A stretch of 64,000 bases of DNA from an uncultured bacterium. Its GTDB lineage: Bacteria; Myxococcota_A; Polyangia; Polyangiales; Houyiibacteriaceae. Positions within the stretch are counted from its first letter, which is position 1, and each line of letters opens with the position of its first letter. The DNA is taken from the NCBI GenBank assembly GCA_938024995.1, contig CALJDU010000014.1:62001-126000 (forward strand). The letters run 5' to 3'. The notes beneath the pieces were generated by a model, which made no database searches, had not been told where the DNA came from, and saw nothing but the letters and a program-made list of their open reading frames with translations. A program made the position numbers and the translations under genes. Shown piece by piece: positions 37,226 through 45,826 of this stretch.

Positions 37226-38307
37226 CAGACCGCGGTCAGCGGGACGACCGAGCCCATCAAGCCCTTGAGCTCGTCGACATCGCGCACGTCTGCGTCGCGC
37301 TCGGGCAAGAGCCACGCGCCGTTCTGACTGCTCGCGCGGGTCACGAACTTCTTCATCTCACCGATGGCGTGCGCGTTCTGTCCGTAGACCTCCGCGCGAA
37401 CCGTGCGCAGCGCCGCGGCCAGCTCGTCGCCGCCTTCTTCAGGGGCGTGGACCGGCAAGAACGTTCCCGGCTCCGGAACGAACGCGCGGTTAAAGAAGAT
37501 CGCGTCCACGTTGATCTCGCGCGAGCTCAGCTCTTCGTGGAGCGTCTTGGCCGCGGCCAGGGTCGTGGTCCGCGGGGCGGTCACGAGGACGAACGCGGTC
37601 GTCTCTTCACGGAGGAGCGCGATGGTCTCTTGCGCGCGACTCGCGAACCCTTCCCTCAGATCAGCGAGCGCCTGAAAGAACTTCACGATCTCTTCGACGG
37701 TCGAGCTGCCGAGCGCGCGGCCGAGCAGCTTTACGGCGCGCGCGCTGGGGCCTTCCGTCGCGAGGAACCACTCCACGATCCGCTCGTCCAAAAAGCGCGC
37801 GAGGCGCCCTGGGGCATCCAAGATGTCGAGCGCGCTGGAGGTGGGCGGCGTATCGAGCACCACCAGGTCGTAGGTCGGCGCGTCGTCTTCCCGCTCCTTG
37901 CGCGTGACGTAGTGCAGCCGCTCCATCGCGACGTAGGCGTGCGACTGCGACATCGTTTTCGAGAACGCGCGGTAGGCTGGGTTCTCAAGAATGCGATCGG
38001 CGTGTTCGGCGGTCGTGATGCGCCGCATGAGATCGTCGTAGCTGGACTTGGTGTCGAGCATCGCGGCAGAGAGCGCTGGAAGCGCGGGGACGACCTTGAC
38101 CGCGTCGCTCAAACCATCGAGCCCAAGCGCGCTCGCGAGCCGGCGCGCGGGATCGATCGTCAGGACCAAGGTCTTCTTGCCGCGCGAGGCTGCGTACGCG
38201 CCGAGCGCGGCGGCCGAGGTGGTCTTGCCGACGCCGCCGGGACCCACCGCGACGATGAGCTGCTGCCCGTCGAGCCAGGTATCGAACGAAGAGGTGTCAT
38301 GCGTCAC
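37225..38307 (-). CDS. ArsA family ATPase, second of a tandem pair
   Basis: 360 residues. Deviant Walker A GPGGVGKTT near residue 22, switch-type DTPPTSSALDILDAPGRL in the middle and LTIDPARRLASALG, all as in the ArsA/Get3 family. Only one ATPase unit is present, so it would need to dimerise, either with itself or with the neighbouring 289-residue paralogue whose gene overlaps it by 4 bases. No arsenic genes (arsB, arsR, arsC) are nearby, which argues against arsenite export. Myxobacteria and chlorobi carry similar pairs; a role in membrane-protein or cell-surface assembly is only a guess. Confidence 0.9.
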   Translation of the reverse strand: MTHDTSSFDTWLDGQQLIVAVGPGGVGKTTSAAALGAYAASRGKKTLVLTIDPARRLASALGLDGLSDAVKVVPALPALSAAMLDTKSSYDDLMRRITTAEHADRILENPAYRAFSKTMSQSHAYVAMERLHYVTRKEREDDAPTYDLVVLDTPPTSSALDILDAPGRLARFLDERIVEWFLATEGPSARAVKLLGRALGSSTVEEIVKFFQALADLREGFASRAQETIALLREETTAFVLVTAPRTTTLAAAKTLHEELSSREINVDAIFFNRAFVPEPGTFLPVHAPEEGGDELAAALRTVRAEVYGQNAHAIGEMKKFVTRASSQNGAWLLPERDADVRDVDELKGLMGSVVPLTAV

Positions 38308-39173
38308 GAGACCACCTCCGTCATCGTGCGACCGAGCTCGAGGAGCTCGTCCAGCGTCGGATCGTTCGGCAGGCGCGGGAGCTCGATGGTGCTGCGCGCG
38401 ATCTTCTTCTTGAGCGAGTCGATCAAGGTACGCGCGGTGTGCTCGATCGTGAGCGCCCGCTTCGCGAGGAGCGCGTCACCGTCATCTCGACGAAAAACCG
38501 CGGCGCGCTGCCGCGGGGTCAGCGTCACGCTCGGGACGTTGTTCACGATGATGCTGCCGAGGCGCACGTTGTCGTCGGCGACGAGCTTCTCGTTGAGCTC
38601 AAGCGTCTCTTCGACGGGGAGCTCTTGCGGGAGCGTGATGATGTGGAGCGCGGTGGTCTTCGCGCGCAGCAGCACCGTGAAGCGATCGAGCAGCGCCCGG
38701 AGCGGCCCCTCGCGCGCGATGCCTTCGAAGACCTGCGGGAGCGAGAGGAACATCATCGCGTGACCGGTCGCGTCGAGGTCGACCAAGATCGGGTCGTACT
38801 TGCCCTTCTCGGCGTAGCTCTGCACGACGTTGAGGACCGCGACCTCCTGGACCGCGGGCGCGGCTTTGAAGAAGCGACCGAGCACTCGGTTCTGGGTGAT
38901 GCGCTTGGCGATGCCGCGGAGCTTCACGTGACGCACGACATAGTCGGTGACCGCTTCGTCGGGATCGACGCACATGGCGAACACCCCGCGGCCGACGCTC
39001 TGCGGCTTGTGGGCGATGGTGGTCACGCCGAACACCGCGTTCATCTGCGCGCGATGCCCGACCTCAATAATGAGCGGGCGCTTGCCGTTCGCCGCCGCGG
39101 CGATGGCGGCAGCTGCAGCGACGGTTGTCTTTCCAACCCCGCCTTTGCCTGTGAACAAGTGAACCGCGGACAC
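38304..39173 (-). CDS. ArsA family ATPase, first of a tandem pair
   Basis: 289 residues, shorter than its partner. Deviant Walker A TGKGGVGKTT (residues 8-17), VDLDATGHAMMFLSLP as switch II, and a C-terminal helical half. The regulatory insert that varies between ArsA and Get3 is short. It opens the operon ArsA-like/ArsA-like/rdgB with two overlapping junctions. The intergenic stretch upstream (39174-39268) shows nothing recognisable. Confidence 0.9.
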   Translation of the reverse strand: MSAVHLFTGKGGVGKTTVAAAAAIAAAANGKRPLIIEVGHRAQMNAVFGVTTIAHKPQSVGRGVFAMCVDPDEAVTDYVVRHVKLRGIAKRITQNRVLGRFFKAAPAVQEVAVLNVVQSYAEKGKYDPILVDLDATGHAMMFLSLPQVFEGIAREGPLRALLDRFTVLLRAKTTALHIITLPQELPVEETLELNEKLVADDNVRLGSIIVNNVPSVTLTPRQRAAVFRRDDGDALLAKRALTIEHTARTLIDSLKKKIARSTIELPRLPNDPTLDELLELGRTMTEVVS

Positions 39174-39268
39174 GTACTTCCCTCGAGGCGCGATGAAGGA
39201 GCGCGGCTCGTGGCGGACAAGGTACTAGGGTCTCCGCGTTTCGCGGTGAGAAATCACGTAGGTGGCCC

Positions 39269-39928
39269 CTATCGGGTGCCCATGACCTGGACCCAGTAGA
39301 AGTTGTAGAAGCCCACGCCGATTTCGTTGTGTCGGTTATGCAGAATGTTTGCCCGGTGCCCAGGGGAGTTCATCCACGCCGTCATCACCGAAGATGGGCT
39401 TCGCTGGCCCTGAGCGATGTTTTCGCCTGACGGGAAGGCCGAATAGGCGGTCATGCGGGTACGGTCAGAGAAGCTTCGACCGTCTTGAGACGAGTGTGAG
39501 AAGTAGCCCTGATCGTGCATGTCGATCGCGTGGCGCTGGGCGGAGAGCGCGAGCTGGCCGTCATAAGCGAACGGTGGCAGACCGGCGTTCATCCGCTCTT
39601 GGTTCACGATGCGGAAGACCTCGCAGGCCTCGGCAGGGTTCGATGGCGGGCACGAAGGAATGTGGCCGTCGGCTTCCGGCCCCGGACCGGAGTCGACCGG
39701 AGGCGGCGGGTTGGTGTCCGGCGCGTTGGTGTCTCGCCCGGGACCCGTGTCGGTCGGCGGCGGCGGGTTGGTGTCGGCGCCACCGGAGGTGTCACCGCTC
39801 ATGCCTCCGTCTTGAAGCGAGATGGGCGGACCGTCTCCGTCGCCGTCTTCGCTCTCGAGGTGCCCAAACCCGAAGTCGCACCCCACCAGGGCGACCATCA
39901 AGGACAGAACGAGAACACCGCGACGCAC
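39269..39928 (-). CDS. CAP-domain (SCP/PR1-like) lipoprotein
   Basis: 219 residues from GTG 39928, with ribosome-binding AAGGTGA just upstream. Lipoprotein signal ending VALVGC, then a ~75-residue Asp/Pro/Thr-rich tether containing a repeated TNPPPPTDTGPG-like unit. The CAP domain (~95-219) has FRIVNQERMNAGLPPF, SAQRHAIDMHDQGYFSHSSQ, SGENIAQGQ and MNSPGHRANIL, including the paired His/Glu that form the CAP cavity. Bacterial members are of the YkwD type and are extracellular; catalytic function is not settled. Confidence 0.93.
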   Translation of the reverse strand: MRRGVLVLSLMVALVGCDFGFGHLESEDGDGDGPPISLQDGGMSGDTSGGADTNPPPPTDTGPGRDTNAPDTNPPPPVDSGPGPEADGHIPSCPPSNPAEACEVFRIVNQERMNAGLPPFAYDGQLALSAQRHAIDMHDQGYFSHSSQDGRSFSDRTRMTAYSAFPSGENIAQGQRSPSSVMTAWMNSPGHRANILHNRHNEIGVGFYNFYWVQVMGTR

Positions 39929-39999
39929 GCGATCACCTTACCTGAAGGTGTACCTCTCGCAAAGAGCACCGGCGTACCAGCGACGGGTCGGCCCTGCTT

Positions 40000-40695
40000 T
40001 TACAGACCCGCCAACTTACGGATGTCGCGGACCTCCAGAATCGGCTTCGGCGCCCCCCCTCGCGCGGCCGCGATCATTGCCTTTGTGATGATCTCTGGGT
40101 TCACGGCGAACGAGGCGTTCCGGAACAAGGGCATGAACGGGGTCAGCGCCGCGTAGAGCAACCGGTACCCGCGAACACGACTCGGGCGTCCCTTCGCGGG
40201 CTCGATGAAACCTGGACGGAACATCGTGGCAGAGGAGAACGGCATCTGAAGCAAGAGCTGCTCGGCATCCGACTTCGCGCGCGCCCACATCGCGCGCCCA
40301 TCGGTCCCCTGCCCGCTGACGAAGCACATCGCGAGCGACGGACTCGCGCGGAGCATGCTCTCGGCGCCGGCGCGGGTGAAGTCGACCGTGACGCGCCGGT
40401 AGTCCGCTTCCGACATGCCCGCGGAGCTGATCCCGAGACACCAGAAGCAGGCGTCCACATCGGTCAGCCGATCTTCGATCGCGCTGAAGTCCGTGAAGTC
40501 GCTGTGACGTACATCGACGAGCTTCTCGTGCTCCGCACGCGGCGAAGAGCGACCAAGGGTGATGACCTGCGCGATCTCATCGCTGGCGAGACAAACGTCG
40601 AGGACGCCGCCGCCGATCATTCCCGACGCGCCCGTGATCACCACGCGAAGCGGCTTGGCGGTGCTCTGTTGAGTCTGTTGAGTCTGTCGAGTCAT
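40000..40695 (-). CDS. NAD(P)-dependent epimerase/SDR-like protein (NmrA/HTATIP2 type)
   Basis: 231 residues from ATG 40695. Rossmann nucleotide-binding GASGMIGGGVLDV (residues ~21-33) and an atypical SDR body resembling the TIP30/HTATIP2-like group (FWCLGISSAGMSEADYRRVTVDF, RAKSDAEQLLL). The usual Tyr-x-x-x-Lys is replaced by an R-A-K-S-D-A-E context, as in this group. Last gene of a three-gene operon; its start overlaps the upstream stop by 4 bases. Confidence 0.85.
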   Translation of the reverse strand: MTRQTQQTQQSTAKPLRVVITGASGMIGGGVLDVCLASDEIAQVITLGRSSPRAEHEKLVDVRHSDFTDFSAIEDRLTDVDACFWCLGISSAGMSEADYRRVTVDFTRAGAESMLRASPSLAMCFVSGQGTDGRAMWARAKSDAEQLLLQMPFSSATMFRPGFIEPAKGRPSRVRGYRLLYAALTPFMPLFRNASFAVNPEIITKAMIAAARGGAPKPILEVRDIRKLAGL

Positions 40696-41981
40696 GGCGT
40701 CGTCTCCGGGAGCTCCAGGAGCTCCGTCATGCGATCGCTCGGTTCGCCGTTTCGCGTCGCGATGATCGGATCTTGTTCCGCGGTTCGCCACGGCACGTCC
40801 GGCCACCATTGCTCGACGTCCTCTGGGGTCGCTGGAATGGTCGACGCGGTGACGCTCTCTCCCGGACGCGGCGCCACATAGCGAACGCTCCTCGCGAGCG
40901 CCGCCGCGCGTACCCGCTCGATCGGTTCGGTCCACCCGTGAAGCGCCAAGTCGAAGAGCCCCCAGTGAATCGGAAAGAAGACCTCGGCCTTGAGCATCTG
41001 CGACGCGACCACCGCTTGCTCAGGACCGATGTGCCAGTCCGGCCATGCTTGGTCGTAGGCGCCCACCTCGACCATCGCGAGGTCGAAAGGACCGAGTCGC
41101 TCGCCGATCTCGGTCAGCCCTGGGAACATGCCCGTGTCGCCGCTGAAGAAGACGCCGTGCGCGCTTGTGCGCATCGCGTATCCCGCCCAGAGCGTACGGT
41201 TCTGGTCGAGGATCTGACGCCCGCTCGCGTGGCGCGCCGGGGCACACGTAATCGTCATGGACGGCTGGCCATCCTTTTCGATGACGGTCTCGTCCCACCA
41301 ATCCACGGTCGTGATCTTGTCCGCCGGGACGCCCCAATACGAGAGGTGCGCGTCGACCCCGAGCGGCACGATGAAGCGCGCGTTCCACGAGCCATTGCGC
41401 GACCACTCGCCGAGCTTCTTCATGGTCGGGAAGTCGAGGTGGTCGTAGTGATCGTGGGAGATCAAGACCGCGTCGATGGCGGGCAGATCCGCGAGCGCGA
41501 TCGGCGGCGCGTACCAGCGCTTGGGCCCCGCGAACGTAAAGGGAGAGGTGCGCTCGCCGAACACCGGATCGGTCAGCACGCGAAAACCATCTTGCTCGAT
41601 CAACAACGTGCTGTGCCCCAGCCACGTGACGCGCAACCCGTCCTCTGGCGGAGTGGCGAAGAGCGCTGGGTCCACCGTGATCACCGGCAGCGGCGCGCTC
41701 GGTGAAGCGTTGTCCTGGGGCGTCTTGAACATCCCGCCGTAGTCGTTGTAGAGCGGCTCGGGATTCCGAAACTCGCCGCTGCGCCACTGCCTCGACGCGG
41801 TCGCGAGATCCCAGCGCGCGCCTTGCGCCTTTTGCCCAAACGCTTCCCAACCGATCGCGATCAGGACCGCGGACGGAATCGTGATCGCGGAGAACAAGAA
41901 CAGGAAGATCCGCGGCGCCCACTTTCGAAAGCGGTTCTTGCGTCGCTCGCGCTTGCGCTTTCCCTCAGCGGCCGAGGTCAT
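40692..41981 (-). CDS. MBL-fold hydrolase, NAPE-PLD/RomA-like, membrane-anchored
   Basis: 429 residues. N-terminal Lys/Arg-rich piece then a membrane helix (IFLFLFSAITIPSAVLIAIGW), so the enzyme is tethered and faces the periplasm. The metallo-beta-lactamase fold has TWLGHSTLLIE, the zinc motif SHDHYDHLD, CAPARHASGR, FFSGDTGMF and PIHWGLFDLALH, the order found in NAPE-phospholipase D and RomA-type proteins. A phospholipid- or lactone-hydrolysing role is likely. Middle gene of an operon with SRPBCC and SDR proteins, both junctions overlapping by 4 bases. Confidence 0.9.
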   Translation of the reverse strand: MTSAAEGKRKRERRKNRFRKWAPRIFLFLFSAITIPSAVLIAIGWEAFGQKAQGARWDLATASRQWRSGEFRNPEPLYNDYGGMFKTPQDNASPSAPLPVITVDPALFATPPEDGLRVTWLGHSTLLIEQDGFRVLTDPVFGERTSPFTFAGPKRWYAPPIALADLPAIDAVLISHDHYDHLDFPTMKKLGEWSRNGSWNARFIVPLGVDAHLSYWGVPADKITTVDWWDETVIEKDGQPSMTITCAPARHASGRQILDQNRTLWAGYAMRTSAHGVFFSGDTGMFPGLTEIGERLGPFDLAMVEVGAYDQAWPDWHIGPEQAVVASQMLKAEVFFPIHWGLFDLALHGWTEPIERVRAAALARSVRYVAPRPGESVTASTIPATPEDVEQWWPDVPWRTAEQDPIIATRNGEPSDRMTELLELPETTP

Positions 41982-42496
41982 GACCCCATCGCTGGAGAGT
42001 ACCGAACGCGGTGCTCGAACGCGTACTTCGCGAGACGCCGAAACGCGAGCTTGCCGTTCACCGTCATCGTCAATCCGACCGCGGGCCAGGTGATCCGCGG
42101 CGCCGCGAGCCGAACGGTTCCGTAGTAGTGAAGGGTGCAGCGCTCCGCGGCGAGCGGCGTGATGTCGAAAGACTCAGCGAACGCTTCCATGCGTTTGTTC
42201 GTGCCACGCGCGATTCGGAAGGCCATTCGGCGACCGGGCTTCCAGGCGAAGAAATGCTCGTCGAAGCTGTCCCCGAGCAAGGTGATCGTTCGCGTGGTCC
42301 CAACGCCGCGCGGTTCCGGCGAGGTCCAGACGAGGTCTTCGCACCCGAGCCAATCGCACCAGGCTTGGGCATCTTCAAAAATGCGAAAGAGGGTGTCCGC
42401 GTCGCACGGGATCTCGGCGCGGACGTTCCAATGGGCGCCGTCGCCTTCCGTGAGAAAGGACTCGTCAACCGGCTCGTACTCGTAGAGTTGCGTCAC
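41978..42496 (-). CDS. SRPBCC (START-like) ligand-binding protein
   Basis: 172 residues. The pattern WNVRAEIPCDADTLFRIFEDAQAWCDW followed by GVGTTRTITLLGDSFDEHFFAWKPGRRMAF is typical of the SRPBCC/polyketide cyclase-like fold, which encloses a hydrophobic ligand. No signal peptide. First gene of the overlapping operon with a phospholipase-like MBL enzyme and an SDR; together they suggest handling of a lipid or other hydrophobic metabolite. Confidence 0.85.
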   Translation of the reverse strand: MTQLYEYEPVDESFLTEGDGAHWNVRAEIPCDADTLFRIFEDAQAWCDWLGCEDLVWTSPEPRGVGTTRTITLLGDSFDEHFFAWKPGRRMAFRIARGTNKRMEAFAESFDITPLAAERCTLHYYGTVRLAAPRITWPAVGLTMTVNGKLAFRRLAKYAFEHRVRYSPAMGS

Positions 42497-42549
42497 GCCC
42501 CGACCTTAGAGCAAAACGCGGATCCTGTGGGCGACTCTGCTCCGCGTCG

Positions 42550-43977
42550 TCAGCGCCCGCACTCACACCAGTCCGACATGTGACCGGTCTCGGTGCCGCA
42601 CGCGAAAGGACTGTCGGCTTCTTTCATACAGCCCGGCTCGCCGCCGAAATGCCCGGTGCAACGAAGTCCCGCCGCGCCGCAGAAGGCGACACAACCGGCG
42701 CCGTTCGTGAAGACGCCCGCGCAGCGGTCGGGCGCGCGCTCGCAAAGCTCGAAGCCTGGAGCGGTCGCGATGGGTCCGCATGGATCGGGCGGAGGCGGTT
42801 CGTCGCTTCGCGTGACGCGATAGAGGCGGCCGCGGTTTCGGTAATCCCAGCTGGCGGTGAAGACCTCACCATCGTGGACCTCGACATCCCACAGCGCGGT
42901 CTCGGGGAAGGTGCACGCGGTCACGAAGCTCTCGCCTCCGTCACCGGAGACCAGCAAACGCGTCGGACCGGTCTCGTCTTTCCAACCGCTCGAGGTCGAG
43001 GCGAAGATGTAGCCGTCTTGTTCCGCGAAGCCGGTGACGTGGGTGGACGGAACGTCTTGAACGCGATCGAAGCGGCTCCCATCGAACGTGAAGATCGCGG
43101 TGTCACCGTCCGCGAAGAACGCGGCGCTGCCGACGAAGACCTGGTCCCCGATGGTGTCCGCGCGGAAGAAGCGATGCGCGGTCGCCGATTGCGTAAACGA
43201 GCGGCCGTCGGCGCTCCGGAGCATCTGCCCGCGGCCTTCTTGAACACCGAACGCGAAGAGCGTGTCCTCGACCACCGCGAGCTCACGCAAGTAGAGCGCC
43301 GCGTCGCCGCTGTCGAAGACGACCTCGAACGTGTCTCCATTCATCCGCAGGACTTGACCCCGAGAGCGTGTGTCGAAGTTGTACTGCACCGCGTAGAGCT
43401 GGCCTCGGAAGGCCTCGAGCGAGCAGCCGATCACGCCGTCCGGTCCGTCGTACACGCGCTCCCAATTGGCGCCGTCGCGTGAGCGGAAAATGTCGCCGTC
43501 GTTCTCGGTGTTGGCGTAGAGGGAGTCGCCGAAGGGGAGGAGCGCGCAGATCGACTCGCCGATCCCGCGGAGGCCAGGTTCCACGCGGCGCCAGCTCGGG
43601 TAGGCGTAGAGCATGCTCTCGGCTTCGCGACCGTAACCAAACGCGCCGGCGTAGAGCGTCCCGCCGAAGCTCATGAGGCTGAAGACCCCGTCCGGCACAT
43701 CGCCGGACACCGACTCGCAGCGAAAGCCATCGGTGGGTAATGGTCCAGGGGCGCGCGTATCAGCCCCGCTGTCGCGCGAATCCACCGGCGCATCGCTCCC
43801 TGCATCGCGGGTGCCGTAGGTGTCGCGGCTCACATCGGTCGCGGCGTCGGACGCGTCGAAGCTGGCGTCGCTCCTGTGGGTGTCGAACGCCGCGTCGGTG
43901 CTGGCGTCAGGGGCGCTGTCATCGTCCCCGCAGCCGACGAGGAGGAGGACCGCGAGGGATAGAAGAATGACGCGCAC
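42550..43977 (-). CDS. Lipoprotein with beta-propeller-like (BNR/kelch-like) repeats
   Basis: 475 residues from GTG 43977, which puts the lipoprotein signal VILLSLAVLLLVGCGDDD at the N-terminus; the open frame continues upstream but without coding character. An Asp/Ser/Ala-rich tether runs to ~residue 85. Repeats of the form G-x-LYA, F-x-DSLYAN, RGQLYAVQY, VVEDTLFAFG, IGDQVFVGS spaced ~40-50 residues indicate a propeller; SRDGANWERVYDG and SGDGGESFVT are Asp-box/BNR-like. The last ~70 residues are Cys-rich (ten Cys), probably a disulfide knot. Role unknown, cell surface inferred. Confidence 0.85.
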   Translation of the reverse strand: MRVILLSLAVLLLVGCGDDDSAPDASTDAAFDTHRSDASFDASDAATDVSRDTYGTRDAGSDAPVDSRDSGADTRAPGPLPTDGFRCESVSGDVPDGVFSLMSFGGTLYAGAFGYGREAESMLYAYPSWRRVEPGLRGIGESICALLPFGDSLYANTENDGDIFRSRDGANWERVYDGPDGVIGCSLEAFRGQLYAVQYNFDTRSRGQVLRMNGDTFEVVFDSGDAALYLRELAVVEDTLFAFGVQEGRGQMLRSADGRSFTQSATAHRFFRADTIGDQVFVGSAAFFADGDTAIFTFDGSRFDRVQDVPSTHVTGFAEQDGYIFASTSSGWKDETGPTRLLVSGDGGESFVTACTFPETALWDVEVHDGEVFTASWDYRNRGRLYRVTRSDEPPPPDPCGPIATAPGFELCERAPDRCAGVFTNGAGCVAFCGAAGLRCTGHFGGEPGCMKEADSPFACGTETGHMSDWCECGR

Positions 43978-44055
43978 ACAAGAGCATACCGCGGAGCGCG
44001 GAGAGGTCGTAGCCGCCGCGTTCCCGTCTACGCCGCTCTGTGATACGGACGGCGC

Positions 44056-44577
44056 ATGGGTGACTGGGAAATCCGAGAGTTCAAAGAAGACCTCGCGTCT
44101 TACAAGGCGGTCCGCCAAGAAGCGGTGCGCGAGAACGAGGACGCGTTCCTGGTGAGCTACGAAGAAGAGCTCATGGCAACCGACGAGGCGCTCCGAAAGC
44201 GGCTGCTGATCGACGCGACCCGCGGGTGCGTGATCGGCGCGTTCCTCGACGGCGAGATCGTCGGCATGGGCGGCCTCATGCGACCGGAGCGCACCAAGGC
44301 CAGTCACCGCGCGTTCATCTGGGGCATGTATGTTCGCGAGACGTTGCGCGGACGCGGCATGGGGCGAGCGCTGCTGACGCACCTGATCAATCACGCGCGC
44401 ACGATCGACGGCGTCGACATTGTGGAGCTCAGCGTGGTCGAAGGAAACGCGGCCGCGCGCGGTCTCTACACCAAGATGGGCTTCGTGTTCCGCGGCGTCA
44501 CCGAGGACGCGATGCGGGTCGGCGATCGCTCGCTCGACGAAGAGCACTTCGAGCTCCGCCTCTCGACCCTCGCCTAG
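44056..44577 (+). CDS. GNAT family N-acetyltransferase
   Basis: 173 residues. The acetyl-CoA pyrophosphate loop RGRGMGRALLTHLI (motif A, residues ~95-108) is preceded by the beta4 strand FIWGMYVRETL, and motif B reads NAAARGLYTKMGFVFRG. It is a single-domain cytoplasmic acetyltransferase; the acceptor cannot be told. It starts 78 bases from the divergent lipoprotein gene. Confidence 0.93.
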   Translation: MGDWEIREFKEDLASYKAVRQEAVRENEDAFLVSYEEELMATDEALRKRLLIDATRGCVIGAFLDGEIVGMGGLMRPERTKASHRAFIWGMYVRETLRGRGMGRALLTHLINHARTIDGVDIVELSVVEGNAAARGLYTKMGFVFRGVTEDAMRVGDRSLDEEHFELRLSTLA

Positions 44578-44636
44578 TCGTCCGACACAAACACGGCCTC
44601 TATTCCCCGGACGGCGGGACCTACACCCACGCTCGC

Positions 44637-44921
44637 GTGCGCGCGAAGACGGGCTGCGAGATCAACCTGCTCCCTGCGGGGACACGCGCGCGACGCGTCA
44701 TCGACCGAGACGCCCTCCCCGGGCTTGCCTCGATCGACGAAGACGCCTGGGTCGTCGTCGAGCAGGACACCGCGCACATCATCATGTCGGGCGCGATCAG
44801 CGAAGTCGGCGTGGTGTCGCGGAACATCGAGGCGCTGGTCTCGATCATCGAAGCCGCATCGGTACCGACCTATCGCCCCAAGGACCTGGTTCAGCGCGCC
44901 TCGCGTTGCGCGTATGCGTGA
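44637..44921 (+). CDS. Short hypothetical protein between GNAT and LysR genes
   Basis: About 94 residues if GTG 44637 is the start; the frame is open further upstream without an ATG. Codon third positions are GC-rich in this frame and the product looks natural (EINLLPAGTRARRV, DAWVVVEQDTAHIIMSGAISEVGVVSRNIEALVSIIEAA). It overlaps the tail of the convergent LysR gene by 31 bases. No family recognised. The antisense frame here is less protein-like. The true start is uncertain. Confidence 0.45.
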   Translation: MRAKTGCEINLLPAGTRARRVIDRDALPGLASIDEDAWVVVEQDTAHIIMSGAISEVGVVSRNIEALVSIIEAASVPTYRPKDLVQRASRCAYA

Positions 44922-45769
44922 AAGCGGCCTGCGGTTCCGCTGAGCCCACCTGCCGGCACCGCCCAGTGAAACGTACGCGGGATCGTGAGCGACAGGCCGG
45001 GGAGCGCCTTGAGTCGGCTCCCCTCCACCGACGCGAGCGTATGCCGTGAGAGAAACGCGACGCCGAGCCCCGCGGCCGCGGCGGAGAGGATCGCGCTCGT
45101 GCTCCCGAGGACAATGTCTTGCGTCGCCGGGCGCGTTCGGATGCCGGCTTCTTTGAGCGCGCGCGTGATGACCGCGCGCGTCCCTGAGCCAGATTCGCGC
45201 CACAGAATGGTCGCGCTCTTCAGGTCCTGTCGATTCTCGTAGCGGGTGTCGTTACGCGCTGCTTGGCTCGCGACGGGGACGATCGCGTCATCAAGAAAGG
45301 GCGTCAGCCGAACCCGCGGCGCACGCGCGCTCCCTTCGACCAGACCGAGCGGGACCTCCCCTTCGCGAATCGCTTGGATCACCTCACGGGTGTTGCCAAC
45401 GGTGAGGCGGATCGGGACGTCTGGAAAGCGTTCACGAAAGCCAGCGAGCAGCGGAGGCAAGACGTGTGACGCGATGGTCGTGCTCGCGGCGAGGTGGAGC
45501 GGTCCGAGCCGATCGGGCTCGTTCATCACCTGGGTCTTCGCGAGGAGGCGCGCGATTTCTTTCGCGACGACCAGCAAGCGTTCCGCCTCGACGGTCGGCG
45601 TCACGCCGCGCGCTTGTCGGAAAAAGAGGGGGGCGCCGAACTCCTCTTCAAGACGCGAGATCCGCGCCGTCACCGTCGGCTGAGAGACGTACAGCTCCCG
45701 GGACGCGGCCGAGATGGAGCCCGCTTCGTACACGGCAACAAATGTCGGGAGAATCGAGGGGTCGACCAC
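44891..45769 (-). CDS. LysR-type transcriptional regulator (YeiE/CysB-like context)
   Basis: 292 residues from GTG 45769. N-terminal winged helix-turn-helix (TFVAVYEAGSISAASRELYVSQPTVTARISRLEEEFGAPLFFR) and C-terminal periplasmic-binding-like effector domain. It is divergent from a YeiH-type transporter, with only 57 bases between; in enterics YeiE similarly sits by YeiH. The spacer holds a T-N11-A inverted repeat, expected for self-regulation and control of the transporter. The effector is unknown, perhaps sulfite or another sulfur oxyanion. Confidence 0.93.
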   Translation of the reverse strand: MVDPSILPTFVAVYEAGSISAASRELYVSQPTVTARISRLEEEFGAPLFFRQARGVTPTVEAERLLVVAKEIARLLAKTQVMNEPDRLGPLHLAASTTIASHVLPPLLAGFRERFPDVPIRLTVGNTREVIQAIREGEVPLGLVEGSARAPRVRLTPFLDDAIVPVASQAARNDTRYENRQDLKSATILWRESGSGTRAVITRALKEAGIRTRPATQDIVLGSTSAILSAAAAGLGVAFLSRHTLASVEGSRLKALPGLSLTIPRTFHWAVPAGGLSGTAGRFHAYAQREAR

Positions 45770-45780
45770 CTAATGCATGT

Positions 45781-45795
45781 ATCAGCTTTTCTGAT
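45781..45795. promoter_or_regulatory. LysR-type operator in the LysR-yeiH spacer
   Basis: ATCAGCTTTTCTGAT is a perfect 5-base inverted repeat around CTTTT and fits the T-N11-A LysR box (TCAG-N5-CTGA). It lies 11 bases from the LysR start and 31 from the yeiH start, so binding could affect both divergent genes. Confidence 0.6.
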
Positions 45796-45826
45796 GTGCA
45801 ATCAATAGAAACGTCTGGTTACGCTG

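Noticed and set aside
37225-39173. Arsenic resistance operon
   Set aside because: Two ArsA-type ATPases are present but no arsB, arsC, arsD or arsR; the third gene is rdgB.
44574-45203. 209-residue minus-strand frame over the LysR 3' region
   Set aside because: LysR in another frame of the same strand is certain, and this one is His/Arg/Asp-rich shadow.
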